DNA of 64,000 bases from Streptomyces brevispora. GTDB taxonomy: Bacteria; Actinomycetota; Actinomycetes; Streptomycetales; Streptomycetaceae. Made by a program: the position numbers and the translations under genes. This document shows positions 17,819-28,015 of the stretch, in pieces. The notes under the pieces were generated by a model. It had not been told where the DNA came from. It did no database searches and saw only the letters and a list, made by a program, of their open reading frames with translations. Numbering within the stretch: position 1 is the first letter of the stretch; every line of letters begins with the position of its first letter. The stretch lies in the NCBI RefSeq assembly GCF_007829885.1, contig NZ_VIWW01000001.1:1054001-1118000 (forward strand), in the 5' to 3' direction.

Positions 17819-20800
17819 ATGGTGCCTGAGACGGGCGTGGCGGGCGACGACGGGCGCGAGCCGGTGGGGACGGCGCCGCGCGAGGAACATGCCGACGGGC
17901 GGGACGTCCCCCCACGGACCGGGGCCCCCGCCGGGCCGGCGGAGCACCTGGTGCTCGCGGCGCGCGGGGTCGGGTACCGCGAGGAGGGCTGGTTCTTCAC
18001 GGGCCGGAAGGAGGTGCTGGGCCGGATCGTCGCCTGGCTGGAGGCGGACGACCCCGGGCTCTTCCTGGTGACCGGCCCGCCGGGCTGCGGCAAGTCGGCC
18101 GTGCTGGGCCGGATCGCGACCCTCACCGATCCTGTGCAGCGGAGAGAGACGGTGGCGCACGCGTGCCTGCGCGAGGACGATCCCGACCCGGGCCTCCGCC
18201 CCGGACGTTCCCTCGCCTCCGTACACCTGCGAGGGCTGAGCCCTCTCCGGGCGGCCTCGGAGCTGGCCCGGCAGCTCGGACTGCCCGAGCCCCGCGACAC
18301 GGACGACTTCCGGGGCGGGCTCCGGGAACTGTCCCCCCGGCCGGTGCTGGTCCTCGACGGGCTGGACGAAGTGCCTGCCGAGCATCTCCGCCCCATGACC
18401 GAGGAGCTGGTCCTCCCGCTCGGCCGGACGATCCCGGTCCTGCTGAGCTCCCGCGACGGCGCGTTCCGCGGCCGGCCGGCAGCGGACAGGCACGAGGGCG
18501 AGACCCTGCCGGACGCCCTGGCCCGGCTGATCGGCGCGGGTGCCACCGCGGCGGGCCTGGAGCGGGAGCCACGCACTCGGGAGGACATCGGTGAGTACGT
18601 GTTCCGCCGGTGCGCGGCGGCCGGTGTCCCGGAGGAGCCGGCGCGGGAGGCGGGCGACGCGGTGGCCACGCGTGCCACTGCGGTGGGCGGCGGGTTCATG
18701 TTCGCGCGGCTGGTGACGGGCTCGTTGCGCGCGGGGGCGGGCTCGTTGCAGGCCGGGACGGGCCCGTTGTCGGCGGGGACGGGCTCGTCGCGGGCGGGGA
18801 CGGGCCCGTTGCCGGCCGGGACGAGCTCGTTGCGGGCCGGGACGGGCTCGTTGCCGACGGGGGCGGGTGATGCGCACGACGGCCAGTGGCCGGCCGGCCC
18901 GCCGGACTCCGACGAGGGGGAACGCCGGGCCGCCGTACCACCCGCGCGGGAGGCGGTGGAGATCTGGCGGGAACTCGTTGCGCGTCATCCGGCCGTCTTC
19001 CAGCCGCTGCTGGCGGGCGCCCTGCGCGACCTGGCGGCAAGGCTCTCCGCCACCGGGGACCACGAGGGCGCGCTCGCTCCGGCTCGGGAGGCCGCACGCC
19101 TGTCCGCCAGGCTCGCCACCCAGCACCCGGAGGCCTTTCAGCCGGATCTCGCCCGGTCCCTGACCTCCTTGGCCGACATGACGGCCGCCGCGGGAGACCC
19201 GGCGGCAGCGGTGCTGTTCGCGCGCGAGGCCGTACGCATCCAGCGCGAACTTGCCGGGGCCCGCCCGAAAGCGTCCCTCCCGGGCCTGGCCGCGATGCTC
19301 AACAACCTCGCGATGCACCTCGACTCAACAGGTGAGCCAGGCGCAGCCCTGCTCCACTCCGAAGAAGGCACCGGCATCTACCGGCGCCTCGCCGCCGAGG
19401 ATCCGGGCGTGTTCCTCCCGGAGTTCGCCACGGCTCTCAACAACCTCGGCACCGCCCGCGCGAGTTCGGGTGATATTTCCGGGGCGGTCTCGGCGGGCCG
19501 GGAGGCGGTCGCCATCCGCCGCACACTCGCCGCACGGCAGCCCGCCGTCTTCCGGCAGGACCTGGCCACGGCACTCACCAACCTGGCCGCCCACCTGAAC
19601 ACGGCCGGAGAACCGGCGGCGGGACTGCGGGCTTCGAAGGAAGGTGTCGTTCTGCACCGTGAGCTCGCCGAACGGCAGCCGTCCTTGCGCTCCGCTCTCG
19701 CGAGCTCGCTCAGCACTCTGGCACAGAACCTCGCCGACACCGGCAGCCGGAAGGAAGCTCCGGCGCCGGCCGCCGAGTCCGTCCGTCTCCTGCGCCGACT
19801 CGTCGACGAGCACGGCAGCACCCACCTTCCCGACCTGGCTCATTCCCTTCAGAGTCTCAGCAGGCACCTGGGGGTGAACCAGGACGACGAAGGAGCCGTG
19901 AGCGCGGCGCGGGAGGCGGTCGCCGCCTACCGGACGCTGGCGCTGGAGAACCCCGGCGCCTTCGAACGGGCCCTGGTCTCCGCTCTCGCCGATCTGGCGC
20001 GGGCACTCGTCCGCACCGACGACCGCGCGTCGGCGATTTGGCAGTTCGACGAGGCCGTGGCGGAGTTCGCCCCCGCCCACCCCGCAACCGCCCGGCGTCT
20101 CGGCGTGGAGCGGAGCATTTTCCTGCTGGACTGTCCCGCGCCCCAGGCCTCGATCGGCGTACGCGAGCTCGTGTCCTTTCTCGACGGTGGCTCCGCGCCG
20201 GAGGGCGGCGCAGACGTCGTGACCGTACGGGCCCGGCGGGCGCTTCGCGCCTGCGGCGACCCCGAGGCCGTACGCGCGGTGTGGGAAGAGGTGACTCTCG
20301 CCCCCGCACCGGCCTGGCTCGCCCTGTCGCCGCAGACTCTGACCCTCGTCAGTTCCTGGATGTTCGCGCCCAACTGGCCCCAGTCACGCGATGTCTGGTC
20401 CCGGAACGCCGAAGTGCTCGGCAGCGAGGAGGCCGCGACGGCCCTCGAAGAACTGGCGCTCCTGGACCTGCGCACCGCACTGCGGCATGCCGCGCTCCGC
20501 GAGGCCGTCCTCATCCACGGCGTGACCGCCGCCTACGATCCGCCGATCCTCGCGGAGCAGCTGGCGGAGTGGGTGGACTGCGGCACCTGGGCGGAGTCAC
20601 GGGCCTTCCTCCAGGACCACCCCCGCATCCTCCAGGTCCAGCCGCCCGAGGCCACCCCGCTCGCGCACGTCGCCGTCCTCGATGTCGCCCGTACCGAAGG
20701 ACTGGACGCCGCGTACCGCCTCGTCGAGGATCGCGACGCCCTCCAGACCTACGTGGACCGGGCGTTGGCTGCCGGGGACGGCAACGCGCTGATGCACGCG

Positions 20801-21052
20801 GCCGCCGTCGAGGGGCAGGTCTTCGACGACAAGCTGTCCTCCCTCACCCACGCCCAGGCCGGCATGGTGCTCTCCGGGGCGGTCGAGGGCGTCGAGCCGA
20901 ACGATCTGGCCACGCTCCTGCCCCGGGCACGCGAGGAGATCCGGGCCCGGCTGCTGAGGGAGATCTGCGCGCTCAGCGTCCAGCACGCCCACCCGCACGG
21001 CGAGACGTGGATCCGGATCGTCCAGGCCCTCAGCGGAAACGGGGCCGCCTGA
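17819..21052 (+). CDS. STAND-like NTPase with TPR region
   Basis: A 1077-residue protein. After a charged N-terminus, an AAA/STAND-type ATPase domain begins (about 58-300) with P-loop GPPGCGKS at 86-93 and Walker [10 protein letters not shown] at 176-184, followed by a sensor-like LLSSRDG. A low-complexity linker of seven-residue repeats spans 301-349. Residues about 370-770 are tetratricopeptide-like repeats, each with the pattern LAREAVxIxRxLAxxxPxxFxxDLAxxLxNL. The last 300 residues are helical and unrecognised. Such proteins act as switch-like regulators or defence sensors; no effector domain is recognisable here. It stands alone between nadA and the RND exporter. Confidence 0.75.
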   Translation: MVPETGVAGDDGREPVGTAPREEHADGRDVPPRTGAPAGPAEHLVLAARGVGYREEGWFFTGRKEVLGRIVAWLEADDPGLFLVTGPPGCGKSAVLGRIATLTDPVQRRETVAHACLREDDPDPGLRPGRSLASVHLRGLSPLRAASELARQLGLPEPRDTDDFRGGLRELSPRPVLVLDGLDEVPAEHLRPMTEELVLPLGRTIPVLLSSRDGAFRGRPAADRHEGETLPDALARLIGAGATAAGLEREPRTREDIGEYVFRRCAAAGVPEEPAREAGDAVATRATAVGGGFMFARLVTGSLRAGAGSLQAGTGPLSAGTGSSRAGTGPLPAGTSSLRAGTGSLPTGAGDAHDGQWPAGPPDSDEGERRAAVPPAREAVEIWRELVARHPAVFQPLLAGALRDLAARLSATGDHEGALAPAREAARLSARLATQHPEAFQPDLARSLTSLADMTAAAGDPAAAVLFAREAVRIQRELAGARPKASLPGLAAMLNNLAMHLDSTGEPGAALLHSEEGTGIYRRLAAEDPGVFLPEFATALNNLGTARASSGDISGAVSAGREAVAIRRTLAARQPAVFRQDLATALTNLAAHLNTAGEPAAGLRASKEGVVLHRELAERQPSLRSALASSLSTLAQNLADTGSRKEAPAPAAESVRLLRRLVDEHGSTHLPDLAHSLQSLSRHLGVNQDDEGAVSAAREAVAAYRTLALENPGAFERALVSALADLARALVRTDDRASAIWQFDEAVAEFAPAHPATARRLGVERSIFLLDCPAPQASIGVRELVSFLDGGSAPEGGADVVTVRARRALRACGDPEAVRAVWEEVTLAPAPAWLALSPQTLTLVSSWMFAPNWPQSRDVWSRNAEVLGSEEAATALEELALLDLRTALRHAALREAVLIHGVTAAYDPPILAEQLAEWVDCGTWAESRAFLQDHPRILQVQPPEATPLAHVAVLDVARTEGLDAAYRLVEDRDALQTYVDRALAAGDGNALMHAAAVEGQVFDDKLSSLTHAQAGMVLSGAVEGVEPNDLATLLPRAREEIRARLLREICALSVQHAHPHGETWIRIVQALSGNGAA
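18719..18865 (+). repeat. 21-bp tandem repeat within the NTPase gene
   Basis: Seven consecutive copies of a 21-nt unit, each encoding a seven-residue variant of G-S/P-L/S-x-A-G-T ([49 protein letters not shown]). The reading frame is kept. It forms the linker between the ATPase and TPR regions and should be prone to copy-number change. Confidence 0.9.
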
Positions 21053-21171
21053 CGCTCCCCGCCCCGCCGCCCGCCGGCGTTGCCGCTGCTCTCCGGCCGC
21101 CCGCCCCGGCTCCCCGTGATTGGCGAGGTGTCCCCCGGCGACTCGGCGAGCCGGAGGCCCGCGAACCGAAG

Positions 21172-21209
21172 AGGGCCCCGTCCCACGCGAGTGCGTGGAA
21201 CGGGGCCCT
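21172..21209. terminator. bidirectional terminator
   Basis: AGGGCCCCGTCCCACGC and GCGTGGAACGGGGCCCT form a hairpin around a GAGT loop. It lies between the plus-strand NTPase gene and the minus-strand exporter gene and can serve both. Confidence 0.8.
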
Positions 21210-21221
21210 GTCTCCGGTCGG

Positions 21222-24200
21222 TCAGGCCTTCGCGGACTCGGTCTCCCGGACCTCGTCGGACTCTGGCTGAGCCGGCACGCCCGCCTTCGCGGCGCGCTTC
21301 GCGGCCTTCTTCTTCGCGCGGCGCTCCTTGCGGAGCTCCACCATCGCGTACAGCGTCGGCACCAGGAGCAGCGTCAGCAGCGTCGAGGTGACCAGACCGC
21401 CGATGACCACGACGGCCAGCGGCTGCGAGATGAAGCCGCCGTCGCCGGTGACGCCGAGCGCCATCGGGAGGAGAGCGAAGATGGTCGCCAGGGCCGTCAT
21501 CAGGATCGGGCGCAGACGGTGACGTCCACCCTCGACGACCGCCTCGATGACGCCCATGCCCTGGGCGCGGTACTGGTTGATCAGGTCGATCAGCACGATC
21601 GCGTTGGTCACCACGATGCCGATCAGCATCAGCATGCCGATCATCGCCGCGACGCCCATCGGGGTCCCGGTGATGAGGAGCAGGCCGATCGCGCCGGTTG
21701 CCGCGAACGGGATGGAGACCAGCAGGATCAGCGGCTGGATGAGCGACCGGAAGGTGGCGACCAGCAGCATGAAGACGATCGCGACGGCCGCCAGCATGGC
21801 CAGGGCCAGCTTGACGAAGGCGTCCTTCTGGTCCTCGGAGACGCCGCCGATGGTGGCGGTGGCGCCGTCCGGGAGGTCCAGGGCGTCGACCTTCTTCTGG
21901 AGCTCTGTGCTGACCGCTCCGGTGTTGTCACCGACGGGCTTGGCGGTGATCGTCGCGGCGCGCTGGCCGTCGATCCGCGTCATGGAGACCGGTCCGGGGA
22001 CCACCTCCACGTCGGCGATCGTGCCGAGCTTGACCGGGCCGAGCGAGAGGTTCTTCAGCTCGGCCATCGTGGTGGCCGGGTGGGCGGACCTGATGACGAC
22101 ATCACGCTCGGTGTCGTCCATGATCGCCTTGCCGGAGGGGGTGCCCTTCACCGCACCGGCGACGGCCGCGCCCAGGGCTGCCTGGGTGAAGCCGGCGTCG
22201 GCGGCCTTGGCGTTGGCCTTGACCGAGATCCGGGGGATGCTCTGGGACAGGTCGCTCTGGACGTCGGAGACGTCCTTGAGGCCGGCCACCGCCTTGCGTA
22301 CCTCTTCGGAGGACTTCCGCAGGACGTCCGCGTCGGCGGCCTTGACCACGACGCTCAGGTCCTGGCTGCCGAAACCGCCGCCCGCGCCGATGGTCGTGTC
22401 ACCGATGCCGTCGAGCTTGCCGAGCGCCTCGTCGAGGCGCTTCTCGGTGGCTTCGTAGTCGGCCGGGTCCTTCAGCGTGACCTGGTAGGAGGCCTGGTTG
22501 GCCCCCGTGCCGCCGCCGAAGGCCGCCATGAAGCCGGACGAGCCGACCGTGACCTGGTACCCCTTGACGCTCTTGTCGCCCGCGAGGACCTTCTCGACCT
22601 TCTTGGACGCCTCGTCGGCGGCCTCCAGGCTGGTGCCAGGGGCCAACTCCTGCTTGATGGAGAGGACTTCCTGCTCGCCCTGATCGAAGAGGGTGGTCTT
22701 CAGCAGCGGAGCCATGCCGAAGGTGCCGATCAGCACGACCACGGCGATGACCACACTGACGACGCGGCGCCGGGTGGCGAAGCCCAGGACCCGGACGTAC
22801 ATCCCCTGCAGCTTGCTGCGGGCTTCCTTCTCCTCGGCCTTGCGCCGGGCCTCGTCCGGGTTCTCGGCGCTGCCCTCGGGGGCGCGCAGGAACCAGAAGG
22901 ACAGGACCGGGACGACGGTCAGCGAGACCAGCAGGGAGGCCAGCAGGGCTGCGGTGATGGTCAGCGAGAACGAGCCGAAGAGCTCGCCGACCATGCCGCC
23001 GACCAGACCGATCGGCAGGAAGACGGCGACGGTGGTGAGGGTCGAGGCGGTGACCGCGCCGGCCACTTCCTTCACCGCGGTGAGGATCGCGGACTGGCGC
23101 TCCTCCCCGTAACCGAGGTGGCGCTTGATGTTCTCCAGGACGACGATCGAGTCGTCGACGACCCGGCCGATCGCGATGGTCAGCGCGCCCAGGGTGAGCA
23201 TGTTGAGTGACAGGTCACGGGTCCAGAGCACGATCAGTGCGAGGACCACGGAGAGCGGGATGGAGACCGCGGTGACCAGGGTCGAGCGGAGCGAGGCCAG
23301 GAAGACCAGGATCACGATGACCGCGAAGAGCAGGCCGAGCGCGCCCTCGATGGTCAGGCCCGAGATCGCCTTGGCGACGGGCGGGCCCTGGTCGGTGACG
23401 ACGGTCAGCTCGGCACCGGCGCCGAGGTCCTTGCGCAGGTCCGGGAGCTTGTCCTTGACCGCGTCCGAGATGGAGACGGCGCTGCCGTCCTTGTCCATCG
23501 TCGCCATGACGGCAAGGCTCGGCTTGCCGTTCGTACGGGTGATGGAGACCGCGGTGGAGGGCTCCTGCTTCACCGTCGCGAGGTCGCCGACCCGGACCGG
23601 CTTGCCGGGCTTGCCCGTCGCCGGGTCCTGGCCGGCGACCCTCAGGTCCTCGATCTGCTTCAGGGAGGTGAAGGCGCCGCCGACCTGGACGGTGCGGCTC
23701 TTGCCCGACTCGGAGAAGGAACCGGCCGGGACGGTCGCGCCGCCCGCCTGGAGTGCCTGGGCGAGCGAGCCGGTGTTCAGCCCGGCCTCCGCGAGCTTCT
23801 TGTCGTCGGGGGTGATGGAGACCTGGAGGTCCTGCACGCCGTCGACGGTGACCTGGCCGACGCCGTCGATGCCCTCCAGGGCGGGGACGACGGTACGGTC
23901 CAGCTGGGCGGCGAGCGCCTGCTGGTCCTTGTCGGACGTGACGGCGAGGACGACGGTCGGGATGTCGTCCGTCGAACCGGCGATGACCTGCGGGTCCACG
24001 GAGTCGGGCAGCTGGACGCGAGCGCGGTTCACCGCCTGCTGGATGTCCGCGACAAGCTGCTTGGTGCCCTCGTCGCCGAAGTCGAAGGACGCCATGATGA
24101 CGGCGTTGCCCTCACTGGCGGTCGAGGTGATTCCGGTGACGCCGTCGACGGCCTTGATCGAATTCTCGAGCGGTTCGACGACCTGCTTCTCGACCACATC

Positions 24201-24371
24201 GGGGGACGCTCCCTGATAGGGGGCGAGCACCGACACCATCGGGAGTTCGATGGTGGGCAACAGCTGCTGCTTGAGCTGCGGGATCGCAATCGCTCCGAAT
24301 ACGAGCGCGACGATCGAGATCAGCCCGATCAGGGCCCTTTGCGCGAGGCTGAATCTGGACAGCCAGGACAT
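21222..24371 (-). CDS. RND-family efflux transporter (AcrB/SwrC-like)
   Basis: A 1049-residue proton-driven exporter of the resistance-nodulation-division superfamily. The N-terminal helix is followed by an ELPMVSVLAPYQGASPDVVE segment typical of the HAE family. A first large extracellular domain (about 35-335) comes before a block of helices, and the arrangement is duplicated in the second half. Charged transmembrane residues (LGALTIAIGRVVDDSIVVLEN) mark the proton-relay helix. The C-terminus is rich in Lys and Arg. Single-gene RND pumps such as Bacillus SwrC export surfactants and drugs; the substrate here is unknown. The two-component genes directly upstream may control it. Confidence 0.93.
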   Translation of the reverse strand: MSWLSRFSLAQRALIGLISIVALVFGAIAIPQLKQQLLPTIELPMVSVLAPYQGASPDVVEKQVVEPLENSIKAVDGVTGITSTASEGNAVIMASFDFGDEGTKQLVADIQQAVNRARVQLPDSVDPQVIAGSTDDIPTVVLAVTSDKDQQALAAQLDRTVVPALEGIDGVGQVTVDGVQDLQVSITPDDKKLAEAGLNTGSLAQALQAGGATVPAGSFSESGKSRTVQVGGAFTSLKQIEDLRVAGQDPATGKPGKPVRVGDLATVKQEPSTAVSITRTNGKPSLAVMATMDKDGSAVSISDAVKDKLPDLRKDLGAGAELTVVTDQGPPVAKAISGLTIEGALGLLFAVIVILVFLASLRSTLVTAVSIPLSVVLALIVLWTRDLSLNMLTLGALTIAIGRVVDDSIVVLENIKRHLGYGEERQSAILTAVKEVAGAVTASTLTTVAVFLPIGLVGGMVGELFGSFSLTITAALLASLLVSLTVVPVLSFWFLRAPEGSAENPDEARRKAEEKEARSKLQGMYVRVLGFATRRRVVSVVIAVVVLIGTFGMAPLLKTTLFDQGEQEVLSIKQELAPGTSLEAADEASKKVEKVLAGDKSVKGYQVTVGSSGFMAAFGGGTGANQASYQVTLKDPADYEATEKRLDEALGKLDGIGDTTIGAGGGFGSQDLSVVVKAADADVLRKSSEEVRKAVAGLKDVSDVQSDLSQSIPRISVKANAKAADAGFTQAALGAAVAGAVKGTPSGKAIMDDTERDVVIRSAHPATTMAELKNLSLGPVKLGTIADVEVVPGPVSMTRIDGQRAATITAKPVGDNTGAVSTELQKKVDALDLPDGATATIGGVSEDQKDAFVKLALAMLAAVAIVFMLLVATFRSLIQPLILLVSIPFAATGAIGLLLITGTPMGVAAMIGMLMLIGIVVTNAIVLIDLINQYRAQGMGVIEAVVEGGRHRLRPILMTALATIFALLPMALGVTGDGGFISQPLAVVVIGGLVTSTLLTLLLVPTLYAMVELRKERRAKKKAAKRAAKAGVPAQPESDEVRETESAKA

Positions 24372-24535
24372 GGGTGAGGTCTCTCTTCTGTGGCTTACGC
24401 GGCAGGTGGGCGGGGCGACTGGGGACAGACCCGGCCCACCTATACGATCCCCTATCGCCGGAGCCGAAAGCGTCAGTCGCAGGTCGCCTTCTTATCCCAC
24501 GCATACCGCAGCTGGAGTACGCCGCGACTGCACCC

Positions 24536-25228
24536 TCACTCCACCCTGGGGCGGACAAGGCCCGATTCGTAGGCGATTACCACCAATTGGGCCCGGTCGC
24601 GGGCACCCAGTTTCGCCATCGCCCTGTTCACATGGGTCTTGACGGTGAGCGGGCTGACCACGAGGCGCTCGGCGATCTCGTCGTTGGAGAGCCCGCCCGC
24701 GACCAGGACCAGTACCTCGCGCTCCCGCGTGGTGAGGGCCGCGAGACGCTCGGAGTACTCCGCCGCCCCCGGCTCCTCTCCCGAACTGCCGCCCTGCGCG
24801 AGGAACGTGGCGATCAGCCCCTTGGTCGCGGCCGGTGAGAGCAGCGCCTCGCCACCCGCGGCGATCCGGATGGCGTTGAGCAGTTCGTCCGGTTCCGCCC
24901 CCTTGCCCAGGAAGCCCGAGGCGCCGGCCCGCAGCGACTGCACCACGTACTCGTCCACCTCGAAGGTGGTGAGCATCACCACGCGCACGTCCGCGAGATC
25001 CGGGTCGGCGCTGATCATCCGGGTCGCGGTGAGCCCGTCCGTACCGGGCATCCTGATGTCCATCAGCACCACGTCGGCGCGGGTCGAGCGGGCCAGCTCC
25101 ACCGCCTGCGCGCCGTCCGCCGCCTCGCCGACCACCTGCATGTCGGGCTCCGAGTCGACCAGCACCCGGAACGCGCTGCGCAGCAGCGCCTGGTCGTCGG
25201 CGAGCAGGACCTTGATGGCCGGTGTCAT
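24536..25228 (-). CDS. NarL/FixJ-family response regulator
   Basis: A 230-residue regulator. The receiver domain (about 1-120) has the acidic pair in LLADDQ and phospho-acceptor Asp57 in VLMDIRMPG. The C-terminal LuxR-type helix-turn-helix (about 165-225) reads LTTREREVLVLVAGGLSNDEIA and later SPLTVKTHVNRAMAKL. Its start overlaps the upstream sensor kinase stop by 4 nt, so the pair is co-translated. The likely target is the adjacent RND exporter gene, inferred from position only. Confidence 0.94.
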   Translation of the reverse strand: MTPAIKVLLADDQALLRSAFRVLVDSEPDMQVVGEAADGAQAVELARSTRADVVLMDIRMPGTDGLTATRMISADPDLADVRVVMLTTFEVDEYVVQSLRAGASGFLGKGAEPDELLNAIRIAAGGEALLSPAATKGLIATFLAQGGSSGEEPGAAEYSERLAALTTREREVLVLVAGGLSNDEIAERLVVSPLTVKTHVNRAMAKLGARDRAQLVVIAYESGLVRPRVE

Positions 25229-26487
25229 GCGTTCTCCCCCGTCCGGCCCACCACGTCCGGTTGCTCCGACTGCTGCGGGAGGGCCTTGACGGGCAGGATC
25301 GCATGGACGCGGAAGCCGCCGCCGTAACGGGGTCCGGCGGTGAGGGTGCCGCCCAGGGCCGTGACCCGTTCCCGCATACCGAGCAGTCCGTGGCCGCCCC
25401 CCTCCCCCTCGCCGCCCGGGTTCCCTTGGCCGTTGTCGAGCACCATGACCTCGGCCGTGGCCCCGACCCGTACGACGCTCACCTCGGCCTTCGCGCCGGG
25501 GCCCGCGTGCTTGCGCACATTGGTCAGCGCCTCCTGGATCACCCGGTACGCGGCCAGGTCGACGGCGGCCGTGAGCGGCGGGCTGCCCCCGGCCGCGCAG
25601 GCCACCTCGACGGGCAGCCCGGCCCGGCGCACGGTCTCCACGAGCTCGTCGAGGACGGCGAGGCCGGGAGCGGGTTCGGTCGGCGCCTCGGGGTCGCCGG
25701 ACTGGCGCAGCAGCCCGACGGTGGCCCGCAGTTCGTTGAGCGCGGAGCGGCTCGCCTCGCGGACGTGGGCGAGCGCCTGTTTGGCCTGGTCGGGGCGCTT
25801 GTCCATGACGTGGGCGGCGACCCCTGCCTGCACGTTGACCAGGGCGATGTGGTGGGCGACGACGTCGTGCAGATCGCGGGCGATCCGCAGCCGTTCCTCG
25901 GCCACCCTGCGCCGGGCCTCCTCCTCACGGGTCCGCTCGGCCCGTTCGGCGCGCTCCCTGATCGCGTCGACGAACGCGCGCCGGGAACGCACCGCGTCCC
26001 CCGCGGCGCTCGCCATGCCGGTCCAGGCGAAGACGCCGAAGTTCTCCTGGCTGTACCAGGGCGCCGATCCGTAGAGCATCGCGGCCGCGGTGAGCGCGGC
26101 CATCGTGAGCAGCCCGACCCGCCAGGTCGTCGGCCGGTCGGTGCGGGCGGCGATGGTGTACAGCGCTATGACCACGCTCATCACCACCGGGGCCGGCGGG
26201 TCCACCATCACCAGCTCGACGAACGTCAGCCCGCCGGTGGCGACGAGCACGGCCATCGGGTTGCGGCGCCGCCACACCAGGGCGAGGGCACTCAGCACCA
26301 TCAGGAGCACGCTGCCGGCGCCGGGCGTGCGGGTGCCGAAGGCGGGTCCGTTGTGCGAACTCGGATCGGCGAACGAGCCGATGATCATGGATACGAGCAC
26401 GCCCAGGGCGAGCGCTCCGTCCAGCGCCAGCGGATGGTCGCGCAGCCAGTGCCGGACGCGCAGAACGCCGGTTCCGAGGGTGGTCAC
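25225..26487 (-). CDS. NarL-type sensor histidine kinase
   Basis: A 420-residue membrane kinase that phosphorylates the downstream regulator. The N-terminal half contains about four to five hydrophobic helices (about 20-155) with short loops, so there is no large external sensor domain. The dimerisation domain HisKA_3 holds the acceptor His207 in RIARDLHDVVAHH. The ATPase domain is seen in QEALTNVRKHA (N box), LDNGQG and GHGLLGMRERV. Membrane-embedded sensing of the envelope is typical of this group in actinobacteria. Confidence 0.94.
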   Translation of the reverse strand: MTTLGTGVLRVRHWLRDHPLALDGALALGVLVSMIIGSFADPSSHNGPAFGTRTPGAGSVLLMVLSALALVWRRRNPMAVLVATGGLTFVELVMVDPPAPVVMSVVIALYTIAARTDRPTTWRVGLLTMAALTAAAMLYGSAPWYSQENFGVFAWTGMASAAGDAVRSRRAFVDAIRERAERAERTREEEARRRVAEERLRIARDLHDVVAHHIALVNVQAGVAAHVMDKRPDQAKQALAHVREASRSALNELRATVGLLRQSGDPEAPTEPAPGLAVLDELVETVRRAGLPVEVACAAGGSPPLTAAVDLAAYRVIQEALTNVRKHAGPGAKAEVSVVRVGATAEVMVLDNGQGNPGGEGEGGGHGLLGMRERVTALGGTLTAGPRYGGGFRVHAILPVKALPQQSEQPDVVGRTGENA

Positions 26488-26582
26488 GTCAAGCTACGTT
26501 ACGGCGTGTCGCGTGGAAATCGGTCCGGCCGGCGGCGAGCGTGCGCCACGGCGTCGGGGGGGGAGCGCCCGCGCCGTACGCA

Positions 26583-26626
26583 CAACGGTGCCCCGCGTCC
26601 GGCGGACCGGATGCGGGGCACCGTTG
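26583..26626 (-). terminator. terminator after the PspAA gene
   Basis: CAACGGTGCCCCGC and GCGGGGCACCGTTG are perfect complements around a 16-nt loop that itself contains GTCCGGCGGAC. It lies just past the end of the pspA-pspAA operon and before the kinase gene. Confidence 0.85.
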
Positions 26627-26651
26627 GTGCGGGTGCTGGAGCTGCCGGTTG

Positions 26652-26930
26652 TCAGCCGGGAATCAGACCGTCGTCACGGAGCATGGCGCGCACCTCTTCG
26701 AGGGTCGCGTCGGGCGACGGCAGGATCAGCTCGGACGGCTCCAGGGAGTCGTCCGGCAAGGGTGTGCCGACTTCGCGCACCCTGGCGAGGAGCGCGTGGA
26801 GAGTGGAGCGGAAGCCGGGGCCGTCGCCACTCTCCATCTCGGCGAGCAGTACGTTGTCGAGCTTGTTGAGCTCGGCGAGATGGCTGTCGGCCAGGAGTAC
26901 CTGGCCCTCCCCCATGATCCGTACGATCAT
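26652..26930 (-). CDS. pspAA: PspA-associated protein PspAA
   Basis: A 92-residue protein starting MIVRIMGEGQ and containing the acidic EVRAMLRDDGLIPG end. This matches, as I remember it, the PspAA family, a small partner found next to PspA in actinobacteria and archaea. The gene follows pspA by 8 nt on the same strand, supporting a joint role in membrane-stress response. No catalytic residues are apparent. Confidence 0.8.
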   Translation of the reverse strand: MIVRIMGEGQVLLADSHLAELNKLDNVLLAEMESGDGPGFRSTLHALLARVREVGTPLPDDSLEPSELILPSPDATLEEVRAMLRDDGLIPG

Positions 26931-26939
26931 GACGCTGCC

Positions 26940-27731
26940 TTAATTCTTGTCGAACTTGTGCCGGGACTGGGACTGCTGCTGGGCGGCGTCCTGCGGGCCG
27001 CCCTCGATGGCCTGCTGCGGGGAGGAGCCGCCGGCCAGTTCGGCCTTCATGCGCTGCAGCTCCAGCTCCACATCCGTACCACCGGAGATCCGGTCGAGCT
27101 CGGCGGTGAGGTCGTCCTTCGCCGTGCCGGTCGGGTCGTCCAGGGCGCCGGAGGCGAGCAGCTCGTCGATCGCGCCCGCGCGCGCCTGCAGCTGCTGCGT
27201 CTTGTCCTCGGCCCGCTGGATCGCCAGGCCGACATCGCCCATCTCCTCGGAGATGCCCGAGAAGGCCTCCCCGATCCGGGTCTGTGCCTGGGCCGCTGTG
27301 TAGGTGGCCTTGATCGTCTCCTTCTTGGTACGGAAGGCATCGACCTTGGCCTGCAGCCGCTGGGCCGCGAGAGTGAGTTTCTCCTCCTCACCCTGCAGCG
27401 TGGTGTGCTGCGTCTCCAGGTCGGTGACCTGCTGCTGGAGGGCCGCCCGGCGCGACAGCGCCTCGCGGGCCAGGTCCTCGCGACCGAGCGCGAGTGCCTT
27501 GCGGCCCTGGTCCTCCAGCTTCGAGGTCTGGCCCTGCAGCTGGTTCAGCTGCAGCTCCAGACGCTTGCGCGAGGTCGCCACATCGGCGACACCGCGGCGC
27601 ACCTTCTGAAGCAGCTCCAGCTGCTTCTGGTACGAGTAATCGAGGGTCTCGCGCGGATCCTCGGCCCGGTCCAGGGCCTTGTTTGCCTTCGCGCGGAAGA
27701 TCATCCCCATACGCTTCATGACACCGCTCAT
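26940..27731 (-). CDS. pspA: PspA/IM30 family membrane-stress protein
   Basis: A 263-residue peripheral membrane protein of the phage-shock/ESCRT-III-like family. The start MSGVMKRMGMIFRAKANKALD can form the amphipathic helix that binds membranes. Residues about 25-185 are a long coiled coil (PRETLDYSYQKQLELLQKVRR, then many Gln/Glu heptads). The C-terminal 40 residues are Gln- and Ser-rich and less ordered. PspA protects the membrane when its potential or lipid packing is disturbed. It is divergent from the DUF3043 gene across 284 nt. Confidence 0.94.
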   Translation of the reverse strand: MSGVMKRMGMIFRAKANKALDRAEDPRETLDYSYQKQLELLQKVRRGVADVATSRKRLELQLNQLQGQTSKLEDQGRKALALGREDLAREALSRRAALQQQVTDLETQHTTLQGEEEKLTLAAQRLQAKVDAFRTKKETIKATYTAAQAQTRIGEAFSGISEEMGDVGLAIQRAEDKTQQLQARAGAIDELLASGALDDPTGTAKDDLTAELDRISGGTDVELELQRMKAELAGGSSPQQAIEGGPQDAAQQQSQSRHKFDKN

Positions 27732-28015
27732 GGGCTTCGCGCGCCCCCTTCTGACTTAACTGGGCTCCAGCACTCCAACAGAACCCACAGTACGGGCCCT
27801 GTCTCTATTACCGCACTGTTCGAGCAAGGATGTGGTCCTCCCCAAGGACGACTGACACCGGTCATCGCTCCGGCCCAGGGAGTAGCGGAGGTCAGGGAAA
27901 CCACTGCCGACGCCCGTAATCGTCCCGCTCGCACACTCCTGGGGACGCGGGCCGTTGCCGGATCGTTCCCGACCGGCCTGGGGTCCTCGCGATCGACCCC
28001 GTACCCTTGGGTCTT

